A DNA stretch of 64,000 bases from Tetracladium setigerum (Eukaryota; Ascomycota; Leotiomycetes; Helotiales), in assembly GCA_031472005.1 (NCBI GenBank), contig PZJY01000003.1, positions 1,240,001 to 1,304,000 on the forward strand, in the 5' to 3' direction. Positions 1 to 10,799 of the stretch are shown piece after piece. Every line of letters begins with the position of its first letter. The stretch's first letter is position 1. Below the pieces are notes generated by a model. It was not told where the DNA came from. It was given only the letters and a program-made list of their open reading frames with translations, and did no database searches. A program made the position numbers and the translations under genes.

Positions 1-1370
1 ATTTCTCCATAGAAGCTTCAACTGGAGGTCTGTGCAATCAAAGCCCACAGAAACTCTTTCAACCCATTCCCTTCTGAGACTGTCAAACCCACGCAATCAA
101 CAAGGATCTTCTATTCTGCCAAGTGTTTTTGCCAAAGGAACTAGACAAATCGCCACGCAGTGTGGAATGGGCCAACATTTATTTCAACTTGTCCACTTGG
201 CAGCAAGTCTTGTTACCCAGAGAAAAACTCTTCAGCACAATGAGTATTTTCAAACAGTTGTTCCGGCTGAATATGCATGTATATCACTAGAGTCACTCTG
301 ACTTAGAGTGCCCTAGTTGTCTAACTTTCGCAATGATTTTCCTTGGTAGTCAGGTAATTCCTGTCCGTCGGGGTATGTTGGGTGTGTCGAGAAAGCTGAA
401 GATGAGTGCTGGATCAGGACGAAATAGCAGAAAACTTCTTTGTTCTCTTGAATTTTATTGAAATTTCGTAATCCTATAAGTCCACAGACATAAGGCGCCA
501 TCGGGGCCAGGGAGGAAGGGGGTTGAAGAGTCTGGTAGGTTGTGAGGGTTGTCGGTCAGTGTTAATGAGGTTCAGAAAGATGCCAAGCATGAGGTCAGGA
601 AATATGAAGCTGGCCGGCTAAACTACTCACAATGTTTAACCGACGCGCTAAGCCGAAAGCGTTTTCTCTTAATCTGAGACTTTGAATTCACTTTCTCCAT
701 CATCCTCCGTCATATTTTCATCAATTCCATACAAGATCCCCACGACTTGTTTTTGTTATTGATGCCTTGACTACAATCAGTTTTTGATTATTGTCATGCG
801 AGGATGGCAAAGTTCCCTCACATGACTGTTGTCTTCTCTGGCGGGAAAGAGTTGGACAAAGCCTTCCCAAATTGAGGCCCCGATCCGGCTTCTAACAGTT
901 TAGAAGGCAGGGAAAGTGCAATTTTTTCTTTTACTGAAAGGATATATTTAGTCCTAGCAAGTTTCTTTTTGCTGCTCTCTTTCGCAATCCCATACAACTG
1001 AAGATCTCAAGCTGCACTTACGCAAAGGCGAAAACTCAGTTCCAGTGGGTCCCCACTTGTAACTTATTCCATACTCTGTCATATTATCGATCTCGTTTAC
1101 CTGCTTCGAGTGGATCGACGAGATGATCTGGGTAATTTCAAGAATTAAAAAGTACCCCACACTCTATCAATTTAGATTCTATGTGTAGGTCCATTTCTGT
1201 TTTGTATAAGATCGCTGGTCCGTCATGATCATTTAAGCTGTGAGATGGTCTTGCAAGAGAGGGTAGATCCCAGCGCAACTTAAGTACGAAGTAAACCCCT
1301 CAACTCTGGCAGAAATTATTGTTTGCACATTTCCCCTGCTTCAATTACTGTCAACATACGTTTGTTCAAA
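1..1370. other. Intergenic region, no gene seen
   Basis: No open frame here has recognisable protein character or plausible splice structure. The last 100-200 bases are presumably the promoter of the mannanase that starts at 1371. Nothing else was recognised. Confidence 0.5.
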
Positions 1371-2923
1371 ATGAAAGTTTCGTCGATCCTTTCAATGTCC
1401 CTGGCTTTTGTAGGGACAAATTCACTTCGATCACCCTTTCAACAATGTTTGTGCCTCAGATTGACCTATTTTAAGTGTATACTGACAAGTTGCCAGGTGG
1501 AGGCAAAGGTTACACTGGGGAGACTTCCTGTACAGCTGGTCATATCTGTTATGGCGCAAATGAATACTTTGCGCAATGTGTGCCGGACACAGGTACTTCT
1601 TGATCATCATCAAATAATGCAAATTTGCTGACCTTTCTGCAGCGAGTGAATTAAAAACCAGTGAGCACATCGAGATCCTTTCGTCCACATTTGTTTTCCT
1701 TCTTCCTCACGAGAATAGTATATATGGATTAGATGCTCTGATCACTTCGGCACACAATTATTTATTGTGCTGATCTCTTACTCTAGGACAACTTCCTGGG
1801 TTTGCTAAGGTTGATGGAAGTGCCTTTAATTTTGATGGAAAGACCCAACACTTCATGGGAACAAACACATATTATATCAGTTTTCTCAGCAACAAAGCCG
1901 ATGTTGACTTGATTATGGGTCACTTGAAAGAGGTACGTTTGTGTATATGTTTCCTTCGACTTTGCTAATCGGCTTCTAGACTGGTTTGAAAGTTCTGCGA
2001 GTATGGGGCTTCAACGATGTCACAACAGTTCCATCCGCTGGCGAAGCATACTTCCAATCGTTCGTGGCTGGATCGGACCCATTTATCAACACCGGCCCAG
2101 ATGGTCTTGAGAGACTTGACTACGTAGTCGAATCAGCCAAATCCCACGGTATCAGCCTAATAATTCCATTTGTCAACAACTGGGACGACTATGGAGGAAT
2201 GGCGGCCTACACATCCTATTATGGTATCGGAAAGACCGAATGGTATACATCAGCGCCCGCACAAGCACAGTATCAGAAATACATTTCAGCTGTCGTCTCG
2301 CGTTATGCCAACTCCTCGGCAATCTTCGCCTGGGAACTTGCGAACGAGCCCAGATGCAATGGATGCGCAACCACTGTTGTAACAGAATGGGCGAAGAAAA
2401 CCTCTGCGTACATCAAGTCTCTGGATAATAATCATATGGTAACTTTGGGAGACGAGGGATTTGGACTTGCAGATTCGGATACAAGTTACCCATTCCAGTT
2501 TGGAGAAGGCATAGACTGGGCTGCGAACCTAGCAATCGAGGATCTTGACTTCGGCACAATTCATCTCTATCCGGAACACTGGGGCCAAAGCGCGTCATGG
2601 GGATCCTACTGGATAGAAGCCCACGCTAAGGCTGCTACGGCTGCTGGAAAACCATTTATTGTGGAGGAGTATGGACACTCATCTAAAAGCGAGCTTGGCC
2701 CATGGCAGAAGACAGTTCTGGAGAGTGACACTGCTGGAGATATGTATTGGCAGTACGGGGACACACTGTCGTCTGGCCTGACTCATGACGATGGATTTGC
2801 CATTTATTATGGCTCTGCGGATTATCAAACCTACGTGAGTCTCTTTGTTTTTCACGTTGTTCTTCTTCATCGCTAACTGGACAGGTTGATGCTCATGCAT
2901 CTGCTATGGCTGCCAAAGTCTAG
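1371..2923 (+). CDS. Secreted mannan endo-1,4-beta-mannosidase (GH5) with N-terminal CBM1
   Basis: Predicted to cut beta-1,4-mannan backbones of plant hemicellulose outside the cell. Exons 1371-1446, 1497-1592, 1787-1932, 1980-2834 and 2885-2923 join in one frame. The first codons give a short hydrophobic signal peptide (MKVSSILSMSLAFVG). It is followed by a CBM1 cellulose-binding module starting QQCGGKGYTGETSC; intron 1 splits the first Cys codon. A short linker leads to the catalytic barrel. The acid/base Glu lies in NEPRCNG (about 2346) and the nucleophile Glu in IVEEYGHSS (about 2660), as in fungal GH5_7 mannanases. Intron 2 is long (194 nt) and may hide an extra linker exon near 1643-1695, since Ser/Thr-rich linkers are usual here and the modelled one is very short. 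The frame is otherwise intact to the stop. Family assignment is strong; the exact linker is uncertain. Confidence 0.88.
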
Positions 2924-3195
2924 ACGATGTGATGGTACAGCAAAAGACTGTTTACATCCTCCTGCGTTTCCTGTACATACTTCTGTTCTGTTAAAGCGAT
3001 TATGTCACATAGCCATTTCAAACTTTGATAAGATTTTCAGAAGAGATAGGCGTGAGTCAATCGTCTTTTGGAAATTCTACATACAATATTTTCGCACCCT
3101 CAGATCAGCTCAATTGGGGACGTTCCAAGTAAGAAACACTTTCTTCTATTCAGCTGATGTTGGATAATTTAGACATCTCTGCAAACCCGGTAGCC

Positions 3196-4197
3196 TCAAC
3201 TCAATTTTTTCCCAACAGCAACGATCAGTACTCCTGTCAACTTCCTTGGCAACTCCGGATGTCTCTCCTCGGCCAATCTCAAGAACTCCTTTACAAATTC
3301 TTCTAGCTCTGCGTCGGAGTAGCCCTCAACAAAGAAAAGCGCACCAGGGTTTTTGGCCCGAAGAAAGTTATCCACAATAGGCTTTGGATTTGAAATGTCC
3401 ATCGAGAACTCCATGGGCTCAATGTACTCGGGACTGAATCCGACTTCTTTGAATTCTGCTTGGATTCCCGAGAGCGTACCGTAGCCGGTGGGAAATTGAA
3501 ATTCTGGGCTTGTTGGGCCGCGAATCTTTTTGCCGGCCAGGGCCATCTGATATAGATTTAGTAGTGTATTCATTGATCACTGAGGGCCACGAGACATACA
3601 AGATCCATCCACTCTGCCTGGGACCCGAGAGTCATCCCGATGACACCTCCGGGCTGGAGAACTCGATGCGCAGCTTGGAGAGCTTTTCTGCCATCCGACA
3701 CTAGATTATAAACCATGGTGCCAGTAATGTGACTGATAGAGGCGTCTTCGATCCCATCCAGCACATGGGCATCAAGCACCTTCGCTTCCACTCGGGTCCA
3801 AATTGGATTGTTGTCTTGTTCTTGCTTCTGAAGCTTTTGAACTTGTTCGATCATTCCGGCACTGAAATCAGAAGCTATTCTATACACGAATTAACAACTG
3901 TTTATACCCCAATCACTATTCCGTCGGCGACAAGTGAGCAGACAATGCAAACACTTACAATCGCGTAGACTCAGGGAGTTGAACACCGTAGGTTTCAATG
4001 AGCTGTCTGAGAGTGACACCGGGTCCAGTACCGACATCAAGTATGGCTGTCGCGGCTGAGAACGGGTGTGCGATATCTATCTGCGCAAATAACGTCTCGA
4101 CAGTCGGTGCGATGCTGAGATTCGAACTCTTCGTGGCCTTAGCATAATTGTCTGCGTTGGCGCTCCATTTGTCTTTATCTTGGACTGGTGTCTGCAT
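3196..4197 (-). CDS. SAM-dependent class I methyltransferase
   Basis: A small soluble methyltransferase of 289 aa; its substrate cannot be told. Exons on the minus strand are 4197-3959, 3879-3600 and 3546-3196, total 870 nt in frame. Motif I, the SAM-binding loop, is visible as ILDVGTGPGVT near residue 50. Acidic strand motifs (LIASDFSAGMI) and the post-motif segment RVLQPGGVIGMT follow in the usual order. The introns have good donors (gtaagt, gtatgt) and acceptors. The start at 4197 is the first ATG before the conserved N-terminal segment. It is convergent with the mannanase (272 bp between stops) and has no obvious partner gene. This layout is typical of fungal secondary-metabolism or UbiE-like stand-alone methyltransferases, but the role is open. 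Confidence 0.8.
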
Positions 4198-4964
4198 TGT
4201 GGTGGGTGATTGATTGGATGATTTTTATAAAAAGTTTTGGGAGTTTCTAGACAAGAGGGTTGTGGATGGGGTGAGAGTGTTTTTATAGCTGGATGTCCAC
4301 GCCGCGCCTCCTCCGGACACTTTTCGGAAACATTCGCTATTGAGAAGGTTTCTCCTCACTATTTGCTCACTTTTGGCGGCCGTCTTGGAATTAATTCTGG
4401 CCTCTGCAGAAACCGGATTTCTGATTACTTCACCTCCAAAAGTTCTCTGATTTCGCTTGGTCTAACCTGCTGCTGCCTTCCATCAGCTTCACCCGAATCA
4501 TCCCAAACTTCGTCGACCCTTGGTACCAAACAATAATGCCAGGAAGGTCGAATGCTATGATTGTAGGACTAGGAAAGTTATATTGATGAGTGAGTTTCAA
4601 GGAATGAAGAACCATCGAGTAGGAATCTGGGTTGGGAAGGTGTGAGCAACTCGTGCCAAGGCTCAGCTAGTGACAGAGACGGACTGAATACATTTTCTCT
4701 CGGGACGCATACAACAAGGTTATTTTATTTTCGTGATCCAATGGCCCCCAGTTTCTTTGATGTTAGGTAAGAGAGATGCTGACAACCTAAAGCCTACGTG
4801 AACGGAAGGTACTAACTTTTCCACTGTGTTATTGAGATATGCATTGTGTAGTCTGCAATATTGTGTTATTCCGTGGAAATCTTGCGTGGTATGTATGATT
4901 ACAGTTCCCCTATCAAGTCTCTCGATGCCAAATTTCCGTCATGCCGCCAATCTTCCCATCTATC
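4198..4964. other. Intergenic region, no gene seen
   Basis: Holds the presumed promoter of the minus-strand methyltransferase. A short plus-strand stretch at 4553-4580 reads like the start of a Zn2Cys6 cluster but has no initiator or continuation. Nothing else was recognised. Confidence 0.45.
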
Positions 4965-5573
4965 TCAACTAATTGTCACAGCAGCCGTAAAAGCACCCAT
5001 AGTTGACTCTCCAATCACCGGTCCCGTCTTCTCGGCCATCTTGGATCCTTCACTTGTCATGCCTTCCACAATACTATCCTCTCTTGGTCCCAGAACATGT
5101 CTCCGATCCGCCTTTCCGACCCAGCAACTCCAAACCAAAGTTCCAAATCCCTCAAAGTTGGCCTTCACGTCCTCATTACTATCACACATTCCCAGCCATC
5201 TACTCTCAGGGGTAACAACGCAATCCGCAAATCTCACATTATGTCGTGAGATATAAGCATGATCTGTGTAGAAATCGTGGACTTTCAGACCTTCGAGGCC
5301 TTCAAGTTCGAAGGTTGGCGTGCGCGCGCCGGATGACATGTTGTCTGTTACGTCGAGAGTATTGTGACACCAGTAGCGCGGGTCAATGTTGGTTGTATCT
5401 TGTGACTTGGGAGGTGTCCAAACAACGTAGTGCATTTCTGGTGGGAAGAAGACGGAAGCGAGGTAGATTGGTTTGGAGGGATCGAGGGTTGGTGGATTGG
5501 TTGCCCATTCTGATTCTGGAATTCCCAATGCTATGATGATAAGAGAGGATAGAGGGAAGAGAAGTGACTTCAT
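4965..5573 (-). CDS. Secreted protein of unknown function, 202 aa
   Basis: I do not recognise a family. The single-exon frame begins with a classic signal peptide (MKSLLFPLSSLIIIALGIP), with predicted cleavage near residue 18-24. The mature part is about 180 aa, mildly acidic, and rich in Trp, Asp and Pro. It has four Cys (in YWCHN, FADCVV, LGMCDS and VWSCWV) that could form two disulfides. No transmembrane segment follows the signal. Size, secretion and cysteine count suit a small secreted protein or candidate effector, but no enzymatic motif is visible. The upstream region toward 6212 has no other gene, so it has its own promoter. Confidence 0.6.
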   Translation of the reverse strand: MKSLLFPLSSLIIIALGIPESEWATNPPTLDPSKPIYLASVFFPPEMHYVVWTPPKSQDTTNIDPRYWCHNTLDVTDNMSSGARTPTFELEGLEGLKVHDFYTDHAYISRHNVRFADCVVTPESRWLGMCDSNEDVKANFEGFGTLVWSCWVGKADRRHVLGPREDSIVEGMTSEGSKMAEKTGPVIGESTMGAFTAAVTIS

Positions 5574-6212
5574 TTTGTCTTGTTACTAGCTGACTGGACA
5601 AGTATATTAAACGACCACAGAATTCGGCAGAGAAACGAAGGTCAAAGACAAAAGCTGGAAAAAAAACAGTTGAAAGAAATTCCAAACCTTCAAATACTAA
5701 TTGGCCATCAATAACGAAACGTGTACTTTTAGCGATTTCCCGTCTCACAAGATCACGGAGACCGGAAGAGACGTTCTCTTGAGCCTGAAGATATTTATAT
5801 TGCTTCTGTGATGTGAGTGGACGAGGCATCATTTACCCAGGGATAGTGGGGTAATGTTGCCAAGAATCTCCCCGCAGCTCGGAATTGGGTCCAGATAATC
5901 CAATTTGGAGGGCTTTGGGAGAAGCATTTGTTAAATCTGATCCGACAGTGCGTGAATACGGGACATGTAGAAAGAAGAATCCTCATTTTCTCGTGCAAAG
6001 AGATTTTATTTGCGGTCCTGACTCACACGCCGACGATCTCGTTATACAGTAAGGTTAGCTGCAGGACTAAGCCTCGCTTACACTTGGCAAGTAGAGCCAG
6101 AACAACTTATAATCTCCAGAAGCATCTTCTTCCTGGTTGCCAAATCCCAGGTCATTTAACTCTCAGTTGCTTCACTCAGTCGCTTCAACTATCAAAAGAA
6201 ATATCCATCCAA
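5574..6212. other. Divergent intergenic region
   Basis: Shared upstream region between the minus-strand secreted protein and the plus-strand acetyltransferase. I see no further gene and no distinct repeat. Confidence 0.4.
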
Positions 6213-6841
6213 ATGACACTCAAACTTCGGGCGGCAACGATTGAGGATGCTTCGGCATTGACTGATATCTACCTCGATGCCTTTTCCAAAGACGCGCTCT
6301 CCTTTCTTGTCTTTCCTCGTGGACCAAAGACCACAGAATTTTGGCACTCCTCCATCCTATCCGAAATATCTGACCCAAACTCCCATTTTTTGTGTGTAAT
6401 CGACACTTCCCTCCCCAACTCACCACCAATCGCCTACGGAAAGTGGAATTCCCCCTCCGCCCCATTACCAAATCCCTCCGAACTCCCACGGTGGCCCGCG
6501 AACCAAGAAATAGGAGACCATTTCTTCTCGTCTCTAATGCAGAACCACATCGATATCATGGGGGAGACGAAGCATTGGTACTTAGAGATTTTAGCGACGA
6601 AGAAGGAGTATCAGGGCCAAGGGCCGGCGGGATGATTTTGAAATGGGGAATACAGAAGGCGGATGAGGATGGCGTGCAATCATTTCTTGAAGCTAGTCCA
6701 GCAGGGGTACCCGTCTACGAGCGGTATGGATGGAAGGAGAGAGGAAGGCTGGTAGTTGATCTTGAGGGAAAATTGGACCAGGAAACCCAGTTCGTGGAAG
6801 TCTTCATGGTGAGAGATGCGCAAAAGATTGGTGGGACGTAA
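6213..6841 (+). CDS. GNAT-family N-acetyltransferase, single-base frame break
   Basis: Predicted acetyl-CoA-dependent N-acetyltransferase, substrate unknown. The start at 6213 gives MTLKLRAATIEDASALTDIY, a typical GNAT beta1-alpha1. The reading frame runs to the acetyl-CoA loop (motif A, KKEYQGQG) and then hits a stop. The rest of the fold (GMILKWGIQKADEDG, then YERYGWKERG) continues in another frame to the stop at 6841. The break lies at the GGG run 6621-6623 and is repaired by one extra G. The span is 629 nt, one short of a multiple of three. The sequence on both sides is well conserved in style, so a consensus error is likelier than decay, though a pseudogene cannot be excluded. Confidence 0.68.
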
Positions 6842-7051
6842 AGGATGATCAAGAAGAGATTTTTCCTGGTTGAAGACTAAATACTATGGAGATCCAAGTT
6901 GGCAACTATAATACTTGTTTGAGACTTGTTGGAATGCACGATTTCAAATTTCAATTCAAAGATCAGGAAAGTAGGCCAAAATGTTATGTCCGGTCTTCAC
7001 CCGTCCACTGTCGCATGTCCAAGAAGATAAAATCGGTTTTGCATGCTTTGT

Positions 7052-8806
7052 TCACACGTCTTTATCCTTCCTGCGATTTTCATATCTAGTATCAAGAAGC
7101 GCAATTAAAGCAATCAGAAGTGCCCCTATTGTCATTTTTTAGCAAATTCGTTTTAAAAAATCCCACGCAGTCAACGCCTACCAGCAGTTACAATGTAAGA
7201 CCCGATGGAAAAAGCAGTCTGTACTGATGTCTGCACTGGCTCGCCGAAAGTATGTACTGCAACTATTGACCAAATAACGGAGAAGAGGAGGCTAGATACC
7301 ACTGGAAGCATGACCATGATGCTTGCCAAGTGTGCGCTCCACATTGTAACAAAATTTAGACCTCGAGTTTGTTCTCCGCTGAGAGTCAACGCTTGGGCAG
7401 CCTTTAGCTCTTTGACAATGGAGTCTCCGTGTAACTCATTAGGTTTTTCGAAGTAGTAAATCATCCGATTGTCAGAGCTATAGAGTCCAAGTTTTAGATT
7501 TGAATAATGGGACCCCGCAGCTTTGTTACCTTCAAGCTATAGACATGACTTGTGAGCAAATAATTCCCCGCTAGAATTATGTAACAATACATACATTTAC
7601 TATTTCAATTACATGCAAAGTTTTCATGCCAAAAGTTGCCCAAAGCCCTCGTTGCGCCTCTTTCAAGTAGTGAAATGTTCTGATGTGTTTGATGAGATCA
7701 CGATCGTTCGTGTTAGCAGAGCATGGCACCTCTATCAAGCTTCCGTTGTCACGAAACATGATGATCGAAAGAGGCTCAGAATTATCGATACCGCGGAGTT
7801 TTCGCTTCCAAGCCTCAAGGTAGTTTTCTTGGAATGCAGATTGATCGCCGTGCTGAAAGTACAATTGCCAGAAGAGCGGCCAAATGTTCGTCTTGTTTAT
7901 ACGCAGGCAAATGAATAATGACACTCTCTATAAAACGTGTTAGCTGTCGTATAGGTGAGAGTATAAACGGAATTCAACTCGTTCCATAACCGATAGTTTC
8001 AGAAAAGCATTCATCGAAAGATAGTTGAAATTACCAAGGTTAATTCGTGCCCGAGGTGTGTGCCACCGAACCTCTCAGTCAGCGTACTCCCTCGAATTTT
8101 GACCAGGCGAGAAACAATCAACCACGTCCAATATAGAAAGACAACAGGGAAGTAAGACACCAGAAGCGTCACTTCCATAAATGCAAAAGAAAATCGCTGC
8201 CAAGCTATGAGCCTCCACCAGCCTCGTTGGCTGCTTTGCGTGACATCTCCAACTGGAATTGGGTGCCCAAGCTGTGCCTCTACTTCAGCGAATGCATCTG
8301 AGGTGAATGGCATATCGTCAGTAGTTGTTGTGGATTAAAAAATAGCAAACTATCAAGAGTTGAGCTCAGTTGAGGCAGCTTTATTACTGTACATCTGCAG
8401 GGCATCTTGATTTAACCGGACCCAATGAGGGATCTGTGGAACATCCCCAATGAGCCAATTATGAGGCCCGTGGCTTGCGGTTGGTACTGTACCCCGTGGC
8501 TGAAAAGGAAGCGTTAGCCTTCTACCTTCCGATAATATGCATCTGGCTTGGTCAAGGAATTCCATCTGTTGTTGACAATTAGGAAACACGACCAATGGCG
8601 GTGGGGTACCCAAAATAAGCGAGGTCGTCACTCAGATAGGGAGGGAGCAAAATGTCAATTCTGGGGCCTTTTCCTGTACGGAAGTGAAAGCCGATGGAAG
8701 TAAAACAATACCCGAAGGAAGTATGCAAATCCAAATATGTGAAGAATTGGTTACCATTGGTCTGTTCCCAACGGTTCAGCAGGAAAACATGGTTCATTTT
8801 GATCAT
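7052..8806 (-). CDS. Fungal orphan membrane protein, seven exons, about 431 aa
   Basis: Function unknown. Modelled exons on the minus strand are 8806-8755, 8673-8610, 8542-8388, 8297-8035, 7927-7595, 7536-7182 and 7125-7052. They sum to 1296 nt in one open frame. One hydrophobic segment lies in the middle (FMEVTLLVSYFPVVFLYWTW). Two lie at the C terminus (SIMVMLPVVSSLLFSVIWSI and SYIVTAGALLIALIALLD), ending in a basic tail. The domain between them contains an aromatic/basic motif (LKEAQRGLWATFGMKTLHVI). A C-terminal TM hairpin after a soluble domain recalls CorA-like proteins, but I see no GMN motif and do not assign that function. The first two introns are less certain than the others; the start could be 8806 or 8797. 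Confidence 0.6.
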
Positions 8807-9622
8807 GGTCCACAGAGAAATCAAAGGAGTTTTACAAAGATAATCTTGTTTCTCATGAGGAAGGAGCTTACTGGACTCCTCACTTATTAAATGTTTGGTG
8901 CGAAAAATGAGAGATTATTCCTATGTAAGGTAGTGATCTTCCTAAATGCCACTTTCTGTGTTTACCGCAATCCAAACGTCTGGTAGACGATCATGTGACG
9001 GTTGATTATAGAACAGTCGCCTATAGTATTACCCAAGGATCCAGTTAATAATATTATCTCCTGTTTCTTGATGTTGTAAATTGAGTTTTATGATGTTTCG
9101 AACAGAAACAGCATTGATGAGGTTGTTGGTGTCTACAATGCCAAGGAAATACTAACCTTACGAAAGTATTAGTCAGGAACACTGTTTCCTGCTGATACTC
9201 TTTCGATTCGTTGCCCGATACATCTCTCAGATCATGATGCTTGCGATCACATTTCACAACACCATCACCACTCTGGCACAAATCTCTTCTATCTCGACCC
9301 CGGAAACCTCGGTATGGATGATCAACTTACCAATCCCCAAAGTTCTAGATCCAGGGTCGCGCCAAGCCCTTCTCTGCTTACAACAAACATGTCGGATTGC
9401 TCGCTTTTCACGCGTTTGCCCCACCACAACTGCCAAATTCGACCCCAGCCGAGGCAGGGCAGGGAAGCGTCATAGAAATCACCCCGAACCGACTCGAGTC
9501 GTACGTCCGATAAGATCACAAAACGGTGCACACCAATCTTGATACAGCCCTGTCCCCGAGCGAACAAATCTGCAACAGTACACATATATAAATAAAGACA
9601 GGACCCCCCTTCTCCAGCACGA
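8807..9622. other. Divergent intergenic region
   Basis: Separates the minus-strand membrane protein from the glutathione peroxidase. A TATA-like sequence sits at about 9586-9593. I see no gene in it. Confidence 0.4.
9584..9594 (+). promoter_or_regulatory. TATA-like element upstream of glutathione peroxidase
   Basis: The sequence acatatataaataaag is the only strong TATA-like match close to the gene. It lies just 30-40 nt before the first in-frame ATG (9623). Transcripts starting 30 or more nt downstream could skip that ATG and use 9818. This is inference from spacing only. Confidence 0.35.
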
Positions 9623-10640
9623 ATGAACGTGTCAAGATCACTTTTCGCCACTGCTTTGAAAGATACCAGCAGCCATCAAAGACCAGCATTTGGACTACGA
9701 AAGAGCATCCCATTTCTGAATTACTGGGTTCCTGTTTCTTCGCATCAACAGCCACAACAACAACGATACCAGCACCAGTCAAAAGCGCAAGTGACGAGAG
9801 ATCATTCTAAGAGCATCATGGCTTCCGCAACTACCATCTACGATTTCAAACCCCTCGACAGTGAGTTTTCCTTCCCAAACCAAGCATTTCCCCAAGCAAT
9901 CAATCCATTTTGCCCCTCCCCTGCTCGAATTAAGAATCTCACCGCATACCCCCCATTCTCCGCACCCGCGCTGACACCTACTTTCTCTTTCCCAGAAAAG
10001 GGCCAAGCGGTTCCCCTTTCCAACTACGATGGAAAGGTCGTGCTTATCGTCAACACCGCTTCGAAATGCGGCTTCACACCACAGTACGAGGGCCTCGAGA
10101 AGTTGTACAAGAAGTTGAAGGCTGAGCACGGGGAGGACTTCACGATCTTGGGATTCCCATGTAACCAGTTCGGCGGACAGGAACCCGGGACCGATGATGA
10201 TATCCAGAGCTTCTGCCAGCTGAATTATGGCGTTAGCTTCACGATTGTGAGTTTCTCAGTCTTTTTACTAGAGGGGGTTTTTCTTGGTCGCCTTAGAGGC
10301 AGATCTGCATTGCGCCGTACTATGCAATCAGTCACAGTTTGAGAGAGAGGAAGAAATGATTTGCGATGGATTCGAAATACTATTTGGGAGACGTTTTACT
10401 GACTTGACCCGCGAACCGCAGATGGGAAAGACAGATGTGAACGGCGACAAGGCAGATCCTCTATTCGAATGGATGAAGAAGGAACAACCGGGTCTGTTGG
10501 GAATGAAGAGGGTGAAGTGGAATTTCGAGAAATTCTTGATTGGAAGGGACGGAAAGGTCAAGGGACGATGGGCCAGCACCACGAAGCCAGAAGCATTGGA
10601 GAAGCCTATCTTGGAGCAATTGGCGCAGGAGAAGAAGTGA
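9623..10640 (+). CDS. gpx3: Glutathione peroxidase / thiol peroxidase (Gpx3/Hyr1 family)
   Basis: Reduces hydroperoxides; yeast Gpx3/Hyr1 also relays peroxide signals to Yap1. Exons 9623-9860, 9996-10246 and 10422-10640. The peroxidatic Cys is in NTASKCGFT. The second conserved Cys is in FPCNQFGGQEPG, and a further one in FCQLNYG is at the resolving position. The C-terminal KWNFEKFLI motif is intact. Cysteine rather than selenocysteine means thioredoxin is the likely reductant, as in fungal homologues. Two starts compete: 9623 adds a 65-residue Arg/Ser/Gln-rich leader resembling a mitochondrial presequence, while 9818 (MASATTIYDFKPL) gives the usual cytosolic length. The enzyme family is certain; the start is not. 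Confidence 0.92.
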
Positions 10641-10799
10641 GGGAGAGACTCGAGTATATACCATGTACAATGAACAATAAACGATAAACAATGGATTAAT
10701 TGACTACCTCTACACATTTTGGATCATGAAGAGTTGTTGAACAAATAAAGGATTGCATTCTAAGTTTTCACTAGACTCAAATTAGATAGTTTGGTGCAA

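Noticed and set aside
4553..4580. Zn2Cys6-like start (CYDCRTRKV) on the plus strand
   Set aside because: No initiator in frame, no second half of the zinc cluster, and no downstream regulator sequence.
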